A stretch of DNA of 64,000 nt from Streptomyces coeruleorubidus (GCF_028885415.1 NZ_CP118527.1:9238001-9302000); one strand, 5' to 3'; shown: positions 44,358-54,201, numbered from the stretch's first letter. The notes: generated by a model from the letters alone, not told the origin. Program-made: numbers and translations.

Positions 44358-44654
44358 GATCCACCTCCTGGCCTGATCAAAATTGTGGCGGTCGTGTCCG
44401 AGACACGGTGTGTGGCAGGCGGGGCGGCGTCGGATGAAGGCGTCGGCTCTGCCGGGATGCGGGCGCGCGGTATCCCGCGGGCCGCTTTTCGCACAGGTTT
44501 TCCTGCTACCGATGCTTACAGACATGGGAAACATGCGCAAAAGAGCCCAGCGACCGGGTAGTTGAAGGTTCACCGGGCCACGGTGCCGTGCGGAACGCAC
44601 TGCTCTGCGGCCTGAGCGCCGCCCCGACCGGAACAACGTGGTCCCCGGCCCCGT

Positions 44655-44930
44655 CTAGTCGGCGCCGAGCCCGAACCACGCGTACCGCTGGCCGAAGATC
44701 AGCCCTGCGAGCATCTTCGTGGCCGCCAAGACCGCGGCCTGCTCCTCGTCCGTCGGGTAGCGGGTGCCCTGCGAGAAGTCGATGAGCGCGAACTCCGTCA
44801 GCGAGATCGGCTTTCGGTAACGCTCGTACACGGCGTTCAGACAGCGGAAGTCGCCGCCCTACCAGTGCGGGGCGATCAACTCGACGCGGACCCCCGCTGT
44901 GGGGTCCCGCTCATGAAGCGGTCCAGCCAA
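44655..44930 (-). pseudogene. Asl1-like glycosyl hydrolase remnant with a nonsense codon
   Basis: The frame ends YAWFGLGAD (stop at 44655) and reads VYERYRKPISLTEFALIDFS, then QGTRYPTDEEQAAVLAAKML, matching the C-terminal part of Asl1-like glycosyl hydrolases. Upstream, LIAPHW is followed by TAG where the family has tyrosine (PHWYGGDF), so a TAC to TAG change is likely. The N-terminal two-thirds are absent. The remaining bases 44358-44654 hold only the promoter side of the protease-nuclease gene. Confidence 0.65.
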
Positions 44931-44974
44931 CGGCCGGGCCGGTCACCGCCGCGCCGACCCGCGCTCGGCCGTTC

Positions 44975-46060
44975 TCAGGACGACTTCGCAGACACCTGCC
45001 GGCCATCCGTCGATTGACGCGGGCCTGTGCCGATCTGCAGGAGCTGCGAACCCGAGCGGGGCATCCCGACATAGGGGCAGCCGACGGATGCCCAGTTCCC
45101 CTCGGACCAGCCTCGCAGCCAGGGGCCGAGGCGGGCGTTGTCCACGTGGAGCGTGCCGTCCGGAGCGAGTCGGCCGATGGTGTTCGATGGATCGGACAAT
45201 GCCACTGTGCATTTCGCGATACTGCCGTTCGCGCGGATCACCAGGGAGTTGGGGCGGGCGGCATAGCAGACTGCCGGTCCGGCAGGAGTCACGGAGGCCG
45301 TTGGGCCGGGATTGAGGATCCCGTCCAGCTGCCTGAGCGCTTCGGCCCTTGCCTGCCGGGAGAGGGTCTCCATGGTTGCGTCGTTGGGCCCACCCATCCG
45401 TTCCACGGGCTTGAGACTGACGGAGAATCGGCTGTCGTTCAGGAAGGTGTCACGCACCTGGCGCACGAAGTCCGGCATTGCGGGCAGGTTCTCCGGCGTG
45501 AGGTGCACGCGCAACAGGATCCGGACCGGCAGCCCGCTGTCCCGGATCGCCAGCAGGTTTTGCCAGATGCGCTGGAATGAAGCCCCGCCATTCCTCCGAA
45601 CACGTGTGGTGTCGTGTACGGCTTCTGGGCCGTCGAGGGAGATCTGATAGCTGGTGACGCCCAGCCCCGCGAGCTTCTCCGCCGTTGGAACATCGAGCAG
45701 ATAGCCGTTGGTGGTCATGTCCGCCCGGTACAGCAGATCCGGACTGTCGGCGACAGACGCCACCACGTGGGCCGAGATCTCCTCGATGACGGCCCGGGCC
45801 AGCAGGGGCTCGCCCCCGAACCACGCGATGTCCAGCCCCTGTAGTCCGTCGAATCGCCGGTCCAGCAGCAGCTTGACCGCGTTGATCGTCTCCCGCTCCA
45901 TCCGGCCGATCGCGAAGTCCTCGTAGCAATACGTACAGCGAAAGTTGCACTGCTCCGTGGGCAGGAGGATCAAGTGCAGAGTTCGGTCGGTCAGCGCTGC
46001 CGAGAGCTCATCTTGAAAAGCGGCATCCTCGCGGAGGGACGTGCCGGTGATGTCGCTCAT
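44975..46060 (-). CDS. Radical SAM peptide-modifying enzyme (SPASM-like)
   Basis: The 361-residue product has the radical SAM cluster motif CNFRCTYC (Cys38, Cys42, Cys45), then LDIAWFGGEPLLA and MTTNGYLLD, typical of SPASM-type peptide maturases. The C-terminal part has VCYAARPNSLVIRANGSIAK followed by a Cys, and a late GCPYVGMP. The final cysteines of a full SPASM domain are not present, so it may bind one auxiliary cluster or use a Twitch-like form. The ATG at 46060 is 67 bases after the stop of a 64-residue two-cysteine peptide gene. That makes a RiPP precursor-maturase pair likely, with a thioether or C-C crosslink as the expected modification. Confidence 0.82.
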   Translation of the reverse strand: MSDITGTSLREDAAFQDELSAALTDRTLHLILLPTEQCNFRCTYCYEDFAIGRMERETINAVKLLLDRRFDGLQGLDIAWFGGEPLLARAVIEEISAHVVASVADSPDLLYRADMTTNGYLLDVPTAEKLAGLGVTSYQISLDGPEAVHDTTRVRRNGGASFQRIWQNLLAIRDSGLPVRILLRVHLTPENLPAMPDFVRQVRDTFLNDSRFSVSLKPVERMGGPNDATMETLSRQARAEALRQLDGILNPGPTASVTPAGPAVCYAARPNSLVIRANGSIAKCTVALSDPSNTIGRLAPDGTLHVDNARLGPWLRGWSEGNWASVGCPYVGMPRSGSQLLQIGTGPRQSTDGRQVSAKSS

Positions 46061-46127
46061 GCGTACCTTTCCGAAAGCGCGTCTGCGTGCTTGAGGAACT
46101 TCCGTGCGTGGCGTGGGCCCAGTGCAG

Positions 46128-46322
46128 TCAGACCGGTCGTTCTCCGCAGCCGGCCACGGCATTTACGATGGGGCAGACGCCGTTGGTCGGCCTGAACCCA
46201 GCCGTTCTGAGGTCGGCGCTCTTCAGTGCCGAGGCGAGTTCTGGCGCGTTGATGATGATGCGGCCCTGCTCGTCCAGTTGGATGTCGGCGTTGGACTGGG
46301 GGCTGGATCCCGGGGAACTCAT
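46128..46322 (-). CDS. Candidate RiPP precursor peptide
   Basis: The 64-residue product has no transmembrane segment. An N-terminal leader-like part contains a short amphipathic stretch (DIQLDEQGRIIINAPELASA, 13-32). A C-terminal core-like part, TNGVCPIVNAVAGCGERPV (46-64), carries the only two cysteines, Cys50 and Cys59. GGAGAG six bases before the ATG is a good ribosome-binding site. It directly precedes the radical SAM gene on the same strand. Size, cysteine placement and context all fit a radical-SAM-modified peptide. I do not recognise a named class. Confidence 0.72.
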   Translation of the reverse strand: MSSPGSSPQSNADIQLDEQGRIIINAPELASALKSADLRTAGFRPTNGVCPIVNAVAGCGERPV

Positions 46323-46560
46323 AGCGCTCTCCTGCCGTAGAAGCGATGGCTGACGCCCGTGTACTCCACTCTCATCTGCGCACCTTGTGCCTGCGAGCGG
46401 AATGCGCCGACCGGGGGAGGGGCGGAATGGCGCGTGCCGCCTGTGATGCCTACGGTGGTATCAGAGGCAATGCGGCACGAATGGTCGCCGACACGGGAAG
46501 AATGTCGGCGCACCGATTTCGTACGGATCGGGGGGCCGCTCACCGGATCAGGTGGGAAAG

Positions 46561-46851
46561 ATGCGCGCTCACAAGCTTGGCTCCGCCGCACGGCGTGCGC
46601 TGTCGGATCCCGGTGAGGCAGTCGGTCCCACTTCCTTCCAGGTGCTCATCCGGGTGAAGGGGGAACCCAGTGAAGAACAGCGTCGGCAGATTGCCGATGC
46701 CGGCGCGCGGGTGGGTATGGCTGCGGGCGATGTCCTGACCGCGACAGTCGCCCCCGGCGATCTCGGACGCTTGACGGAAGTCGACTGTGTCGACTACGTG
46801 GAGCTGTCTGAACCCCTCCACCCCGAGACGGGCACCCGGCCACAGAAATAG
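46561..46851 (+). CDS. Stand-alone protease-prodomain/inhibitor-like protein
   Basis: From ATG 46561 the product is 96 residues. Its body (FQVLIRVKGEPSEEQRRQIA, GDVLTATVAPGDLGRLTEVD, then VDYVELSEPL) has the alternating beta-alpha-beta-beta-alpha-beta pattern of I9-type subtilisin propeptides. It resembles residues 40-102 of the subtilisin encoded 24 bases downstream. Such domains inhibit or help fold subtilases. A separate chain beside a protease that already has one suggests an intermolecular inhibitor or chaperone. GGTGGGAAAG precedes the ATG. Confidence 0.62.
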   Translation: MRAHKLGSAARRALSDPGEAVGPTSFQVLIRVKGEPSEEQRRQIADAGARVGMAAGDVLTATVAPGDLGRLTEVDCVDYVELSEPLHPETGTRPQK

Positions 46852-46875
46852 TGATCGCCAGAGAGAAGACCGCTC

Positions 46876-48669
46876 ATGCTCGACTCACGGCTGAAGTTCC
46901 TGCAGTCCCGGGCCGACGAAGGCCCGGCGGCGCTGGCGGGCCTGGAGTCCACCGGCCGTTTCGCGCTCACGACCGAGGGGGTGAGGACACCTCGTGTGCG
47001 TGTACTGCTGCGAATGGCGGAGGGGTACGGCGCCGACGACCTGGGAGAGCTGTCCCGGCACATGGGGCTGACGGTTCTCATCCGGGCCGGGGACGTGGTC
47101 GGCGGCGAGATCGGAATCGACCGTCTTACCGAGCTCGAGGAGTTGGAAGCCGTCAGCTACGTCGAGGCGTCCCGCCCCACCCTCTCGGAACTGGACGCCG
47201 CCGTGCCCGAGACCAAGGCCGACAAGGTGCACACCGGACCCCCCGGACTCCGCGGCGCCGGTGTGATCGTGGGTGTGGTCGACAGCGGCATCGACTGGCG
47301 CCACGGCTGCTTCCGGGACCCGACCGGGAAAACCCGCGTCCTGCGCATCTGGGACCAGAACCTCACCCCGGAAGCCGGGGAATCCTCACCGGCGCCGTTC
47401 GGTCACGGAGTGGAATACCAACGTTCCGCAATCGACGACGCATTGCGCTCTCCGAACCCCATGAGCACTGTGCGGCACATGGACGACAGCATCGGCCATG
47501 GCACCCACGTGGCCGGCATCGCCGCCGGTGACGGGTCATCGGCCGGCAATGGCAAACCGGAGTTCACCTTTGTCGGCGTCGCGCCCGAGGCGGATCTGGT
47601 CGTCGTGGCCAACCGGGTGACGACGGAAGCCCTGGGTGATTCCACGGGCACGCTCGAGGCCGTCGGTTACGTCTTCAAGGTCGCCGAGACCCTGGGCCGG
47701 CCTGCGGTCGTCAACATCAGTCAGGGCGACAATCTGGGACCGCACGACGGTTCCAGCCTGCTGGAACGCGGAATCGACAACCTGCTCAACGCCCCGGGGC
47801 GCGCGCTGGTGAAGTCCGCGGGCAACGCGGCGAACGCCGGTGTGCACGCGACGGGCCAGGTAACGGAGGGAGACAGCGACGTCGTCCAATTCCTGGTACC
47901 CGTCGACGACAACACGCCGGATACGCTGGACATCTGGTACTCCGGCGCCGACCGTCTCTCCCTGCGGATCACTCCCCCCAATGGCACGGCGAGCGTCGAA
48001 ATCGACCCCGGCACCACCATCACGGACCTGGATCTCCCCGGGGGCAACAGGGCCTTCGTCGACTCTGTCGTGCACCACGCCCAGAACGGCGACAACCGGA
48101 TCTACATTCAGCTGAGCCCGGGAAGCCAGACAGCGATCCGGCCCGGCACCTGGAGCCTCACCCTCATCGGCCAGACCGTCGCAGACAGCGGCCGCTGGCA
48201 CGCCTGGATGGAGAGAGGCCGGACGGTTCCCCAGTTCATCGGCCCACACCGAAATGACGAGATAACCATCTCCGTACCCGGAACCAGTCGGAAGGTCGTC
48301 ACCGCCGCCTCCTACATCACCAAAGGCGCGGGACAGGGAAACCTTTCCACCTTCTCCAGCCGGGGCCCCACCCGCGACGGCCGCAACGCACCGACGCTCT
48401 CCGCCCCGGGCCAGGCCATCACCTCGGCACTGGTAGGAGCTGCGGGACCGAGCCAATACCAGCCCATGTCCGGCACGAGCATGGCCGCACCGCATCTCAC
48501 CGGGGTGTGTGCCCTCATGCTGCAGTCGAGTCCCACGCTGACCCAGGACGACCTCGTCCTGCTCCTGACCAGTTCGGCCCGGCTGGACCCCTTCACTGGC
48601 GGGGCGCCCAGCAACGACTGGGGTGCGGGCAAGGTGGACGCGGCAGCGGCGGTCGACTCCGTACCCTGA
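46876..48669 (+). CDS. S8 (subtilisin) family serine protease
   Basis: The 597-residue product has a complete subtilase catalytic triad: Asp136 in VGVVDSGIDW, His211 in GHGTHVAGI and Ser535 in SGTSMAAPH. Residues 40-102 form a propeptide-like domain. An insert of about 130 residues (about 335-460) separates the His and Ser regions, with beta-rich LDIWYSGADRLSLRITPPNG typical of an inserted PPC-like domain. No signal peptide is visible, so an intracellular role is possible. It is divergent from the RiPP pair and could act as its leader peptidase, or form its own unit with the small upstream protein. Confidence 0.88.
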   Translation: MLDSRLKFLQSRADEGPAALAGLESTGRFALTTEGVRTPRVRVLLRMAEGYGADDLGELSRHMGLTVLIRAGDVVGGEIGIDRLTELEELEAVSYVEASRPTLSELDAAVPETKADKVHTGPPGLRGAGVIVGVVDSGIDWRHGCFRDPTGKTRVLRIWDQNLTPEAGESSPAPFGHGVEYQRSAIDDALRSPNPMSTVRHMDDSIGHGTHVAGIAAGDGSSAGNGKPEFTFVGVAPEADLVVVANRVTTEALGDSTGTLEAVGYVFKVAETLGRPAVVNISQGDNLGPHDGSSLLERGIDNLLNAPGRALVKSAGNAANAGVHATGQVTEGDSDVVQFLVPVDDNTPDTLDIWYSGADRLSLRITPPNGTASVEIDPGTTITDLDLPGGNRAFVDSVVHHAQNGDNRIYIQLSPGSQTAIRPGTWSLTLIGQTVADSGRWHAWMERGRTVPQFIGPHRNDEITISVPGTSRKVVTAASYITKGAGQGNLSTFSSRGPTRDGRNAPTLSAPGQAITSALVGAAGPSQYQPMSGTSMAAPHLTGVCALMLQSSPTLTQDDLVLLLTSSARLDPFTGGAPSNDWGAGKVDAAAAVDSVP

Positions 48670-48689
48670 CCAGCCGCGCGGGCGTCGCC

Positions 48690-48884
48690 CCTCGATACCC
48701 TGGACATCACGCGGATCGGGCCGGGACTTGCGGCGGGCACGCTCGTGGAGGTCTTGACGCTCTGCGCGTCAATCACGTAGGCCGACGGGCTGGCCCTGCG
48801 GCCTTCCTTCTGCCGCACCAACTCCCGCGGCAGCCCGTTGAGCTGGGCGAACACTCCATCCTTCCCAGCGCCCCACTGACGTCG
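48690..48884 (-). mobile_element. IS5-type transposase remnant
   Basis: The minus strand reads DGVFAQLNGLPRELVRQKEG, RRASPSAYVIDAQSVKTSTS, VPAASPG. VIDAQSVKTS is the catalytic-aspartate segment of IS5-family transposases. Both ends and the rest of the DDE domain are missing. It lies directly after the subtilisin gene. Confidence 0.6.
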
Positions 48885-48922
48885 GTCATAACCGATGTTT
48901 TCTTGAGGGGCAGAGGGCGCGT

Positions 48923-49807
48923 ATGGACATCCGGCAGCTGGAGTACTTCCTTGCGATTGTTGATCGTGGGGGGTTCAACCGTGCGGCCTCGGCTCTGTAC
49001 GTGTCGCAGCCGTCGCTGTCGCAGGCCGTGCGGGCACTGGAGCGTGATCTCGGCTCCGAGCTGTTCCATCGCATCGGGCGCAGGGCAGTCCTGACGGAGG
49101 CCGGAAGGGCCCTGATCGAGCCTGCCCGGGAGGCCGTGCGGAGTCTGGAGACGGCGCGGGCGAGTGTCGCGGCGGTGCATGAGCTGCGTGAGGGGCGCCT
49201 GGATGTGGCGTCGATGCCGTCGCAGGCGGTGGAGCCGCTGACGACCTTGGTGAGTGCCTTCAGCCACCGGTATCCCGGCGTCTCCGTGGCCATCAATGCG
49301 GCGTTCACGTCGCGTGATGTGATCGACATGGTGCGCACGGGTGCCGTGGAGTTGGGGCTCTTGGCATCCGCCGGTCAGGTCTCCGACAAGGAGGTCGTCT
49401 CACATGCGCTGGGGCGGCAGCGTTTTGTGCTGGTGGTGCCGGCCGACGGCCCGTTCGTTGATCGGACGGCGGTGCAGTGCCGGGAGCTCGCGGGACAGCG
49501 GCTGATCGTCGGGCAGCCGGGTACCGGGATGCGCGCCTACGTCGACGCGCTGCGGGAACAGGGCATCGAGTTCACCGTCGCCGCCGAGACCGAGCACCGC
49601 GTGTCGCTCATGCCCCTGGTACTGGCCGGGGTCGGGCTCGCGGTGGTCACGGATTCCTGGCGGGACGTCGCCCGGCGACTGGGCGCCCGCGTCCTGGACA
49701 TCGAGCCGGAGACGACCTTGGACATCGCCCTCGTCAGCCGCCGCGGCAGCCTGTCGCCCGCAGCCGCCGCGTTCGTCACGAGCGCGACCTCGGCCGCCGT
49801 CGGCTGA
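48923..49807 (+). CDS. LysR-type transcriptional regulator
   Basis: The 294-residue product has the LysR N-terminal helix-turn-helix (MDIRQLEYFLAIVDRGGFNR, AASALYVSQPSLSQAVRALE) and a full co-inducer domain, ending with LDIALVSRRGSLSPAAAAF. It precedes the tartrate-type dehydrogenase on the same strand with a 73-base gap that contains the palindrome CTTATAAG (49817-49824). It probably activates the catabolic genes to its right in response to an organic acid. Unlike many LysR genes, it is not divergent from its target. Confidence 0.9.
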   Translation: MDIRQLEYFLAIVDRGGFNRAASALYVSQPSLSQAVRALERDLGSELFHRIGRRAVLTEAGRALIEPAREAVRSLETARASVAAVHELREGRLDVASMPSQAVEPLTTLVSAFSHRYPGVSVAINAAFTSRDVIDMVRTGAVELGLLASAGQVSDKEVVSHALGRQRFVLVVPADGPFVDRTAVQCRELAGQRLIVGQPGTGMRAYVDALREQGIEFTVAAETEHRVSLMPLVLAGVGLAVVTDSWRDVARRLGARVLDIEPETTLDIALVSRRGSLSPAAAAFVTSATSAAVG

Positions 49808-49880
49808 TAGGCACCGCTTATAAGGGACATCCGATTTGCGTCTTGGACGCCCCACGGTCCGCCTTGCTGCAATTGCCGGC

Positions 49881-50942
49881 ATGACGACGAACCACCGCAT
49901 TGCCCTGATCCCCGGCGACGGCATCGGCGCCGAGGTACTGCCCCCCGCACGGCAGGTGCTCGATGTTCTCGGCCGCCGCCACGGCTTCAGCCTGTCCTAC
50001 ACGTCGTACGACGACTGGTCGTGCGAGCGATATCTGCGAGAGGGCGCCATGATGCCCGCCGACGGGATCGACCAGCTGCGCGACAAGGACGCGATCCTGC
50101 TGGGCGCGGTGGGATACCCGGGGGTGCCCGACCATGTCTCGCTGTGGGGGCTGCTGATCCCGATCCGGCGCAGCTTCCGCCAGTACGTCAACCTCCGGCC
50201 CATCCGTGTCTTCGAAGGCATCGACAGTCCGGTGCGCGGCGCACGGCCGGGCGAGGTCGATTTCGTCGTCGTGCGCGAGAACATGGAAGGCGAGTACAGC
50301 GAGGTCGGCGGCCGACTCAACCGCGGCTTCCCGGACGAGATCGCCGTGCAGGAGGCCGTGTTCACCCGGGCCGGCGTCACACGCGTGCTGGACTACGCCT
50401 TCACGCTCGCCTCCCAGCGCGGCGGCCGCCTGACCTCCGCGACCAAGTCGAACGGCATCGTGCACACCATGCCGTTCTGGGACCAGCTCGTCACCGAGCG
50501 GGCCGCCTCGTTCCCGCAGGTCGCCTGGGACCAGGAACACATCGACGCGCTCGCGGCCAAGTTCGTCCTCGAACCAGCCCGCTTCGACGTCGTCGTCGCC
50601 TCCAACCTCTTCGGCGACATCCTCAGCGACCTCGCGGCCGCGGTCGCCGGATCCATCGGCATCGCCCCGGCGGCCAACCTCAACCCAGAGCGGGACTTCC
50701 CCTCGATGTTCGAGCCGGTGCACGGCTCCGCGCCCGACATCGCGGGCCAGGGCATCGCCAACCCGCTGGGCGCGATCTGGTCCGCGGCCATGATGCTCGA
50801 CCACCTCGGCCATCCCGCCGCGGCCAGGGACATCACGGACGCGATCGCCTCGGTCCTTGCCAAGACCGATATCCGCACCCGTGACCTGGGCGGAACCGCG
50901 ACCACCGCCGAGTTCACCGACAAGCTGATCGAGCTCCTCTGA
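49881..50942 (+). CDS. Tartrate dehydrogenase/decarboxylase-like isopropylmalate-type dehydrogenase
   Basis: The 353-residue product starts RIALIPGDGIGAEVLPPARQ and has the family motifs LLGAVGYPGVPDHVSLWG, FVVVRENMEGEYSEVGGR, TKSNGIVHTMPFWDQ and FEPVHGSAPDIAGQGIANPL. The YPGVPDHVSLWGLLIPIRR segment is typical of the tartrate/malate subgroup. It oxidises and decarboxylates D-malate or tartrate with NAD. The ATG at 49881 is chosen because it begins the conserved strand; an earlier frame start at 49836 adds unconserved residues. A broken dctA follows. Confidence 0.87.
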   Translation: MTTNHRIALIPGDGIGAEVLPPARQVLDVLGRRHGFSLSYTSYDDWSCERYLREGAMMPADGIDQLRDKDAILLGAVGYPGVPDHVSLWGLLIPIRRSFRQYVNLRPIRVFEGIDSPVRGARPGEVDFVVVRENMEGEYSEVGGRLNRGFPDEIAVQEAVFTRAGVTRVLDYAFTLASQRGGRLTSATKSNGIVHTMPFWDQLVTERAASFPQVAWDQEHIDALAAKFVLEPARFDVVVASNLFGDILSDLAAAVAGSIGIAPAANLNPERDFPSMFEPVHGSAPDIAGQGIANPLGAIWSAAMMLDHLGHPAAARDITDAIASVLAKTDIRTRDLGGTATTAEFTDKLIELL

Positions 50943-50964
50943 GCCATCTCCTCCTCGGCGGGCG

Positions 50965-51075
50965 GCAGGGACACGCCAAGCGCCCTGGTACAAGCAGCTC
51001 TCCTTCTGGGGCGTGACCGCCATCGTCGCCGGCAGGTTGTGCAGCCCGGCAGTCCGCAGTGACAGGCCGTCTCGA
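50965..51075 (+). pseudogene. dctA (C4-dicarboxylate transporter) 5' remnant
   Basis: One frame reads APWYKQLSFWGVTAIVAGR, which matches the cytoplasmic lead-in and first helix of DctA-type dicarboxylate symporters. It then turns into unrelated sequence. No other part of the transporter is present before the next gene at 51240. A dicarboxylate transporter is the expected partner of a tartrate/malate dehydrogenase, which supports the call. The rest of the 50943-51239 gap holds no other gene that I can see. Confidence 0.45.
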
Positions 51076-51239
51076 GAAGGCCCCGAGGTGGCAGCACAGT
51101 ATGGGTTGACCTGCAGGTTCCCCGGGCCGAAAGTGAACGCCACCCCCAGCGGGACCCGAACCGGAAGGGTCCGCACCGTGTCCACACCGTGCTGGGGCCC
51201 GACTACCACCCAGACCACACCATCGAAAGGAGCGACCTC

Positions 51240-52376
51240 ATGCGCATACCGAAGCGGGTCGCCGTGATCGGTGCCGGCAGCATGGGCAGCCAGGTCATGT
51301 GGCGACTTGCCGCCCGCGGAGCCGAGGTCATCGGCTACGACCGGTACGCGCCGGGTCACGACCGTGGCGCCGCCGGCGGCGAGAGCCGCATCTTCCGAGC
51401 CGTCCACCTCAGCGAACCCGGGTACATTCCGCTGCTGCGGCTCGCGGACGGGCTGTGGGAGCAGCTCCAGGCGGAGACGGGCCGGACGCTGCGACGCCGC
51501 AGCGGCTCCCTCGTGATGGGAGAGACCGCATCATCGGCCATGCGCCAGCTCCTCTCCGCCAGCTCCACCCATCGTCTGGACCACGAGGTACTGGACCGGG
51601 AGGAACTCGCCCGCCGCTACCCCCAGCACCGCCTCCCGGACGGGCACACGGCCGTCCTCGACCGGATGGGCGCCATCATCCGGCCCGAGGCGTCGGTCCA
51701 GGCCGCCGCCGCCCACGCCGAACAGCTGGGCGCCCGGCTGCACCGCTACACCCCGGTGCGGGAGGTCCTCCCCGCGGCGGGAGGCGGCGTGCACATCGTC
51801 ACCGACCACGGCACGGACCACGTCGACACCGCGGTGGTGACCGTGGGCCCCTGGATCAACACCCTGCTCCCGGACCTTCCTCGGAGCGTCGACGTCCGCC
51901 GGGTGGTCTGCTCCTGGCACCTGCCCACCCGCCACGACTGGTTCGCGGGCGGGGCTCCCCCCTTCGTGCGCGCCACACCCCACGACTGCTTCGGGCTCCC
52001 GTCGCCCGACGGCATCTCCGTCAAGCTCGGTCTCTCCTTCGCACGCCATCTGCCGGTGCCCGAGCCCGAACGGCTCGACCGTACGGTCCGGCCCGAAGAA
52101 CTCGACATCTTCCGCGAGCTCATCGGCGAGCTGATGCCCGATCTGAACCCCGACCCCATCAGGCTGTCGGTCTACATGGAGGGCTACACGGAGTCCGGAA
52201 ACCCGCTCGTGGGTCACCTCCCCGGCGAGGACGACATCGTCGTCATGGCCGGATTCTCCGGCAGCGGCTTCAAACTCTCGCCCGCGATGGGCGAGATCGC
52301 CGCCGACCTGGCACTCGATGGCAGCACTGACCACCCCATCGACTTCCTCGCCCCGGCAGGAGTCGGCGCCGCCTGA
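51240..52376 (+). CDS. DAO-family FAD-dependent oxidoreductase (sarcosine oxidase-like)
   Basis: The 378-residue product begins RVAVIGAGSMGSQVMWRLAA, the FAD dinucleotide fold. It has HDRGAAGGESRIFRAVHLSE, the segment that anchors flavin in monomeric sarcosine and N-methyl-amino-acid oxidases, and ends with VVMAGFSGSGFKLSPAMGEI. The usual covalent-flavin cysteine near the C-terminus is replaced by Gly/Ser in GFSGSGFK, so flavin may be bound non-covalently. GAAAGGAG precedes the ATG. It probably oxidises an amine or amino acid and forms a set with the HAD gene downstream. Confidence 0.85.
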   Translation: MRIPKRVAVIGAGSMGSQVMWRLAARGAEVIGYDRYAPGHDRGAAGGESRIFRAVHLSEPGYIPLLRLADGLWEQLQAETGRTLRRRSGSLVMGETASSAMRQLLSASSTHRLDHEVLDREELARRYPQHRLPDGHTAVLDRMGAIIRPEASVQAAAAHAEQLGARLHRYTPVREVLPAAGGGVHIVTDHGTDHVDTAVVTVGPWINTLLPDLPRSVDVRRVVCSWHLPTRHDWFAGGAPPFVRATPHDCFGLPSPDGISVKLGLSFARHLPVPEPERLDRTVRPEELDIFRELIGELMPDLNPDPIRLSVYMEGYTESGNPLVGHLPGEDDIVVMAGFSGSGFKLSPAMGEIAADLALDGSTDHPIDFLAPAGVGAA

Positions 52377-52490
52377 TCCCCGGCGATGCCGACGGCATCG
52401 CTCCCCGCCCTGACATCCCTGTCATGGGCATGCCCGAAAAGACACGCACCGGCCGTAACCAGTCCCCTAAGCAAAGACAGGAGCATCCTC

Positions 52491-53171
52491 ATGCCCATTC
52501 CCTCGCTTCAGTTCCGCCCGAAGTACGTCTCGTTCGACTGCTACGGCACGTTGATCGAGTGGCCGATGACCCCCATCACGCGTGAACTCGTCGGCGACCA
52601 GATCCCCGCCGAGCACTGGGACCAGTTCGTGCGGGAGTTCCGCGGCTACCGCTACGACCAGGTCCGCGGCGAGTACTACCCCTACGAGCAGGTGCTGCAG
52701 GACTCCTTCGAGCGGGTCTGCCGCAAGTGGGGTGTGAAGGCCGCCCCGGACGCGGGCAAGCGGTTCGCCGACGGGGTGCGCAGCTGGGGCCCGCACGCCG
52801 ACGTGCCCGAACCGCTGAAGAAGATGGGCGAGAACTACAAGCTGGTGATCCTGTCCAACGCCGACGACGCCTTCCTGGAGGAGAGCGTGCCCCGGCTCGG
52901 GGCGGACTTCCACGCGGTCTTCACCGCGGAGCAGGCCGGCTACTACAAGCCCCGGTACGCCGCGTTCGAGTACATGCTCGACCAGCTCGACGCCTCCCCG
53001 GAGGACTTCGTGCACGTCTCCTCGCACACCCGCTACGACCTGATGCCGATGCACGACATGGGCTTCCGCAATCTGGTCCTGCTGGACCGTGGCTGCGACC
53101 CGGTGACCCACGGCTACGACTACGTGAAGGTGAAGTCCCTGGACGACCTCAACACCATGCTCGGCATCTGA
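52491..53171 (+). CDS. HAD-superfamily type II haloacid dehalogenase-like hydrolase
   Basis: The 226-residue product has the HAD motif I SFDCYGTLIEW (nucleophile Asp16), motif II LVILSNADD, and motif III/IV around AGYYKPRYAAF and VHVSSHTRYDLMPMHDMGFR. The Cys-Tyr-Gly-Thr cap lead-in is typical of L-2-haloacid dehalogenase-like proteins, many of which act on phosphates or unknown substrates. It lies 114 bases after the FAD oxidase gene with AGGAG before the ATG, so it may be co-expressed with the oxidase. Confidence 0.87.
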   Translation: MPIPSLQFRPKYVSFDCYGTLIEWPMTPITRELVGDQIPAEHWDQFVREFRGYRYDQVRGEYYPYEQVLQDSFERVCRKWGVKAAPDAGKRFADGVRSWGPHADVPEPLKKMGENYKLVILSNADDAFLEESVPRLGADFHAVFTAEQAGYYKPRYAAFEYMLDQLDASPEDFVHVSSHTRYDLMPMHDMGFRNLVLLDRGCDPVTHGYDYVKVKSLDDLNTMLGI

Positions 53172-53179
53172 CGCGCGTA

Positions 53180-54201
<1,022 letters not shown>

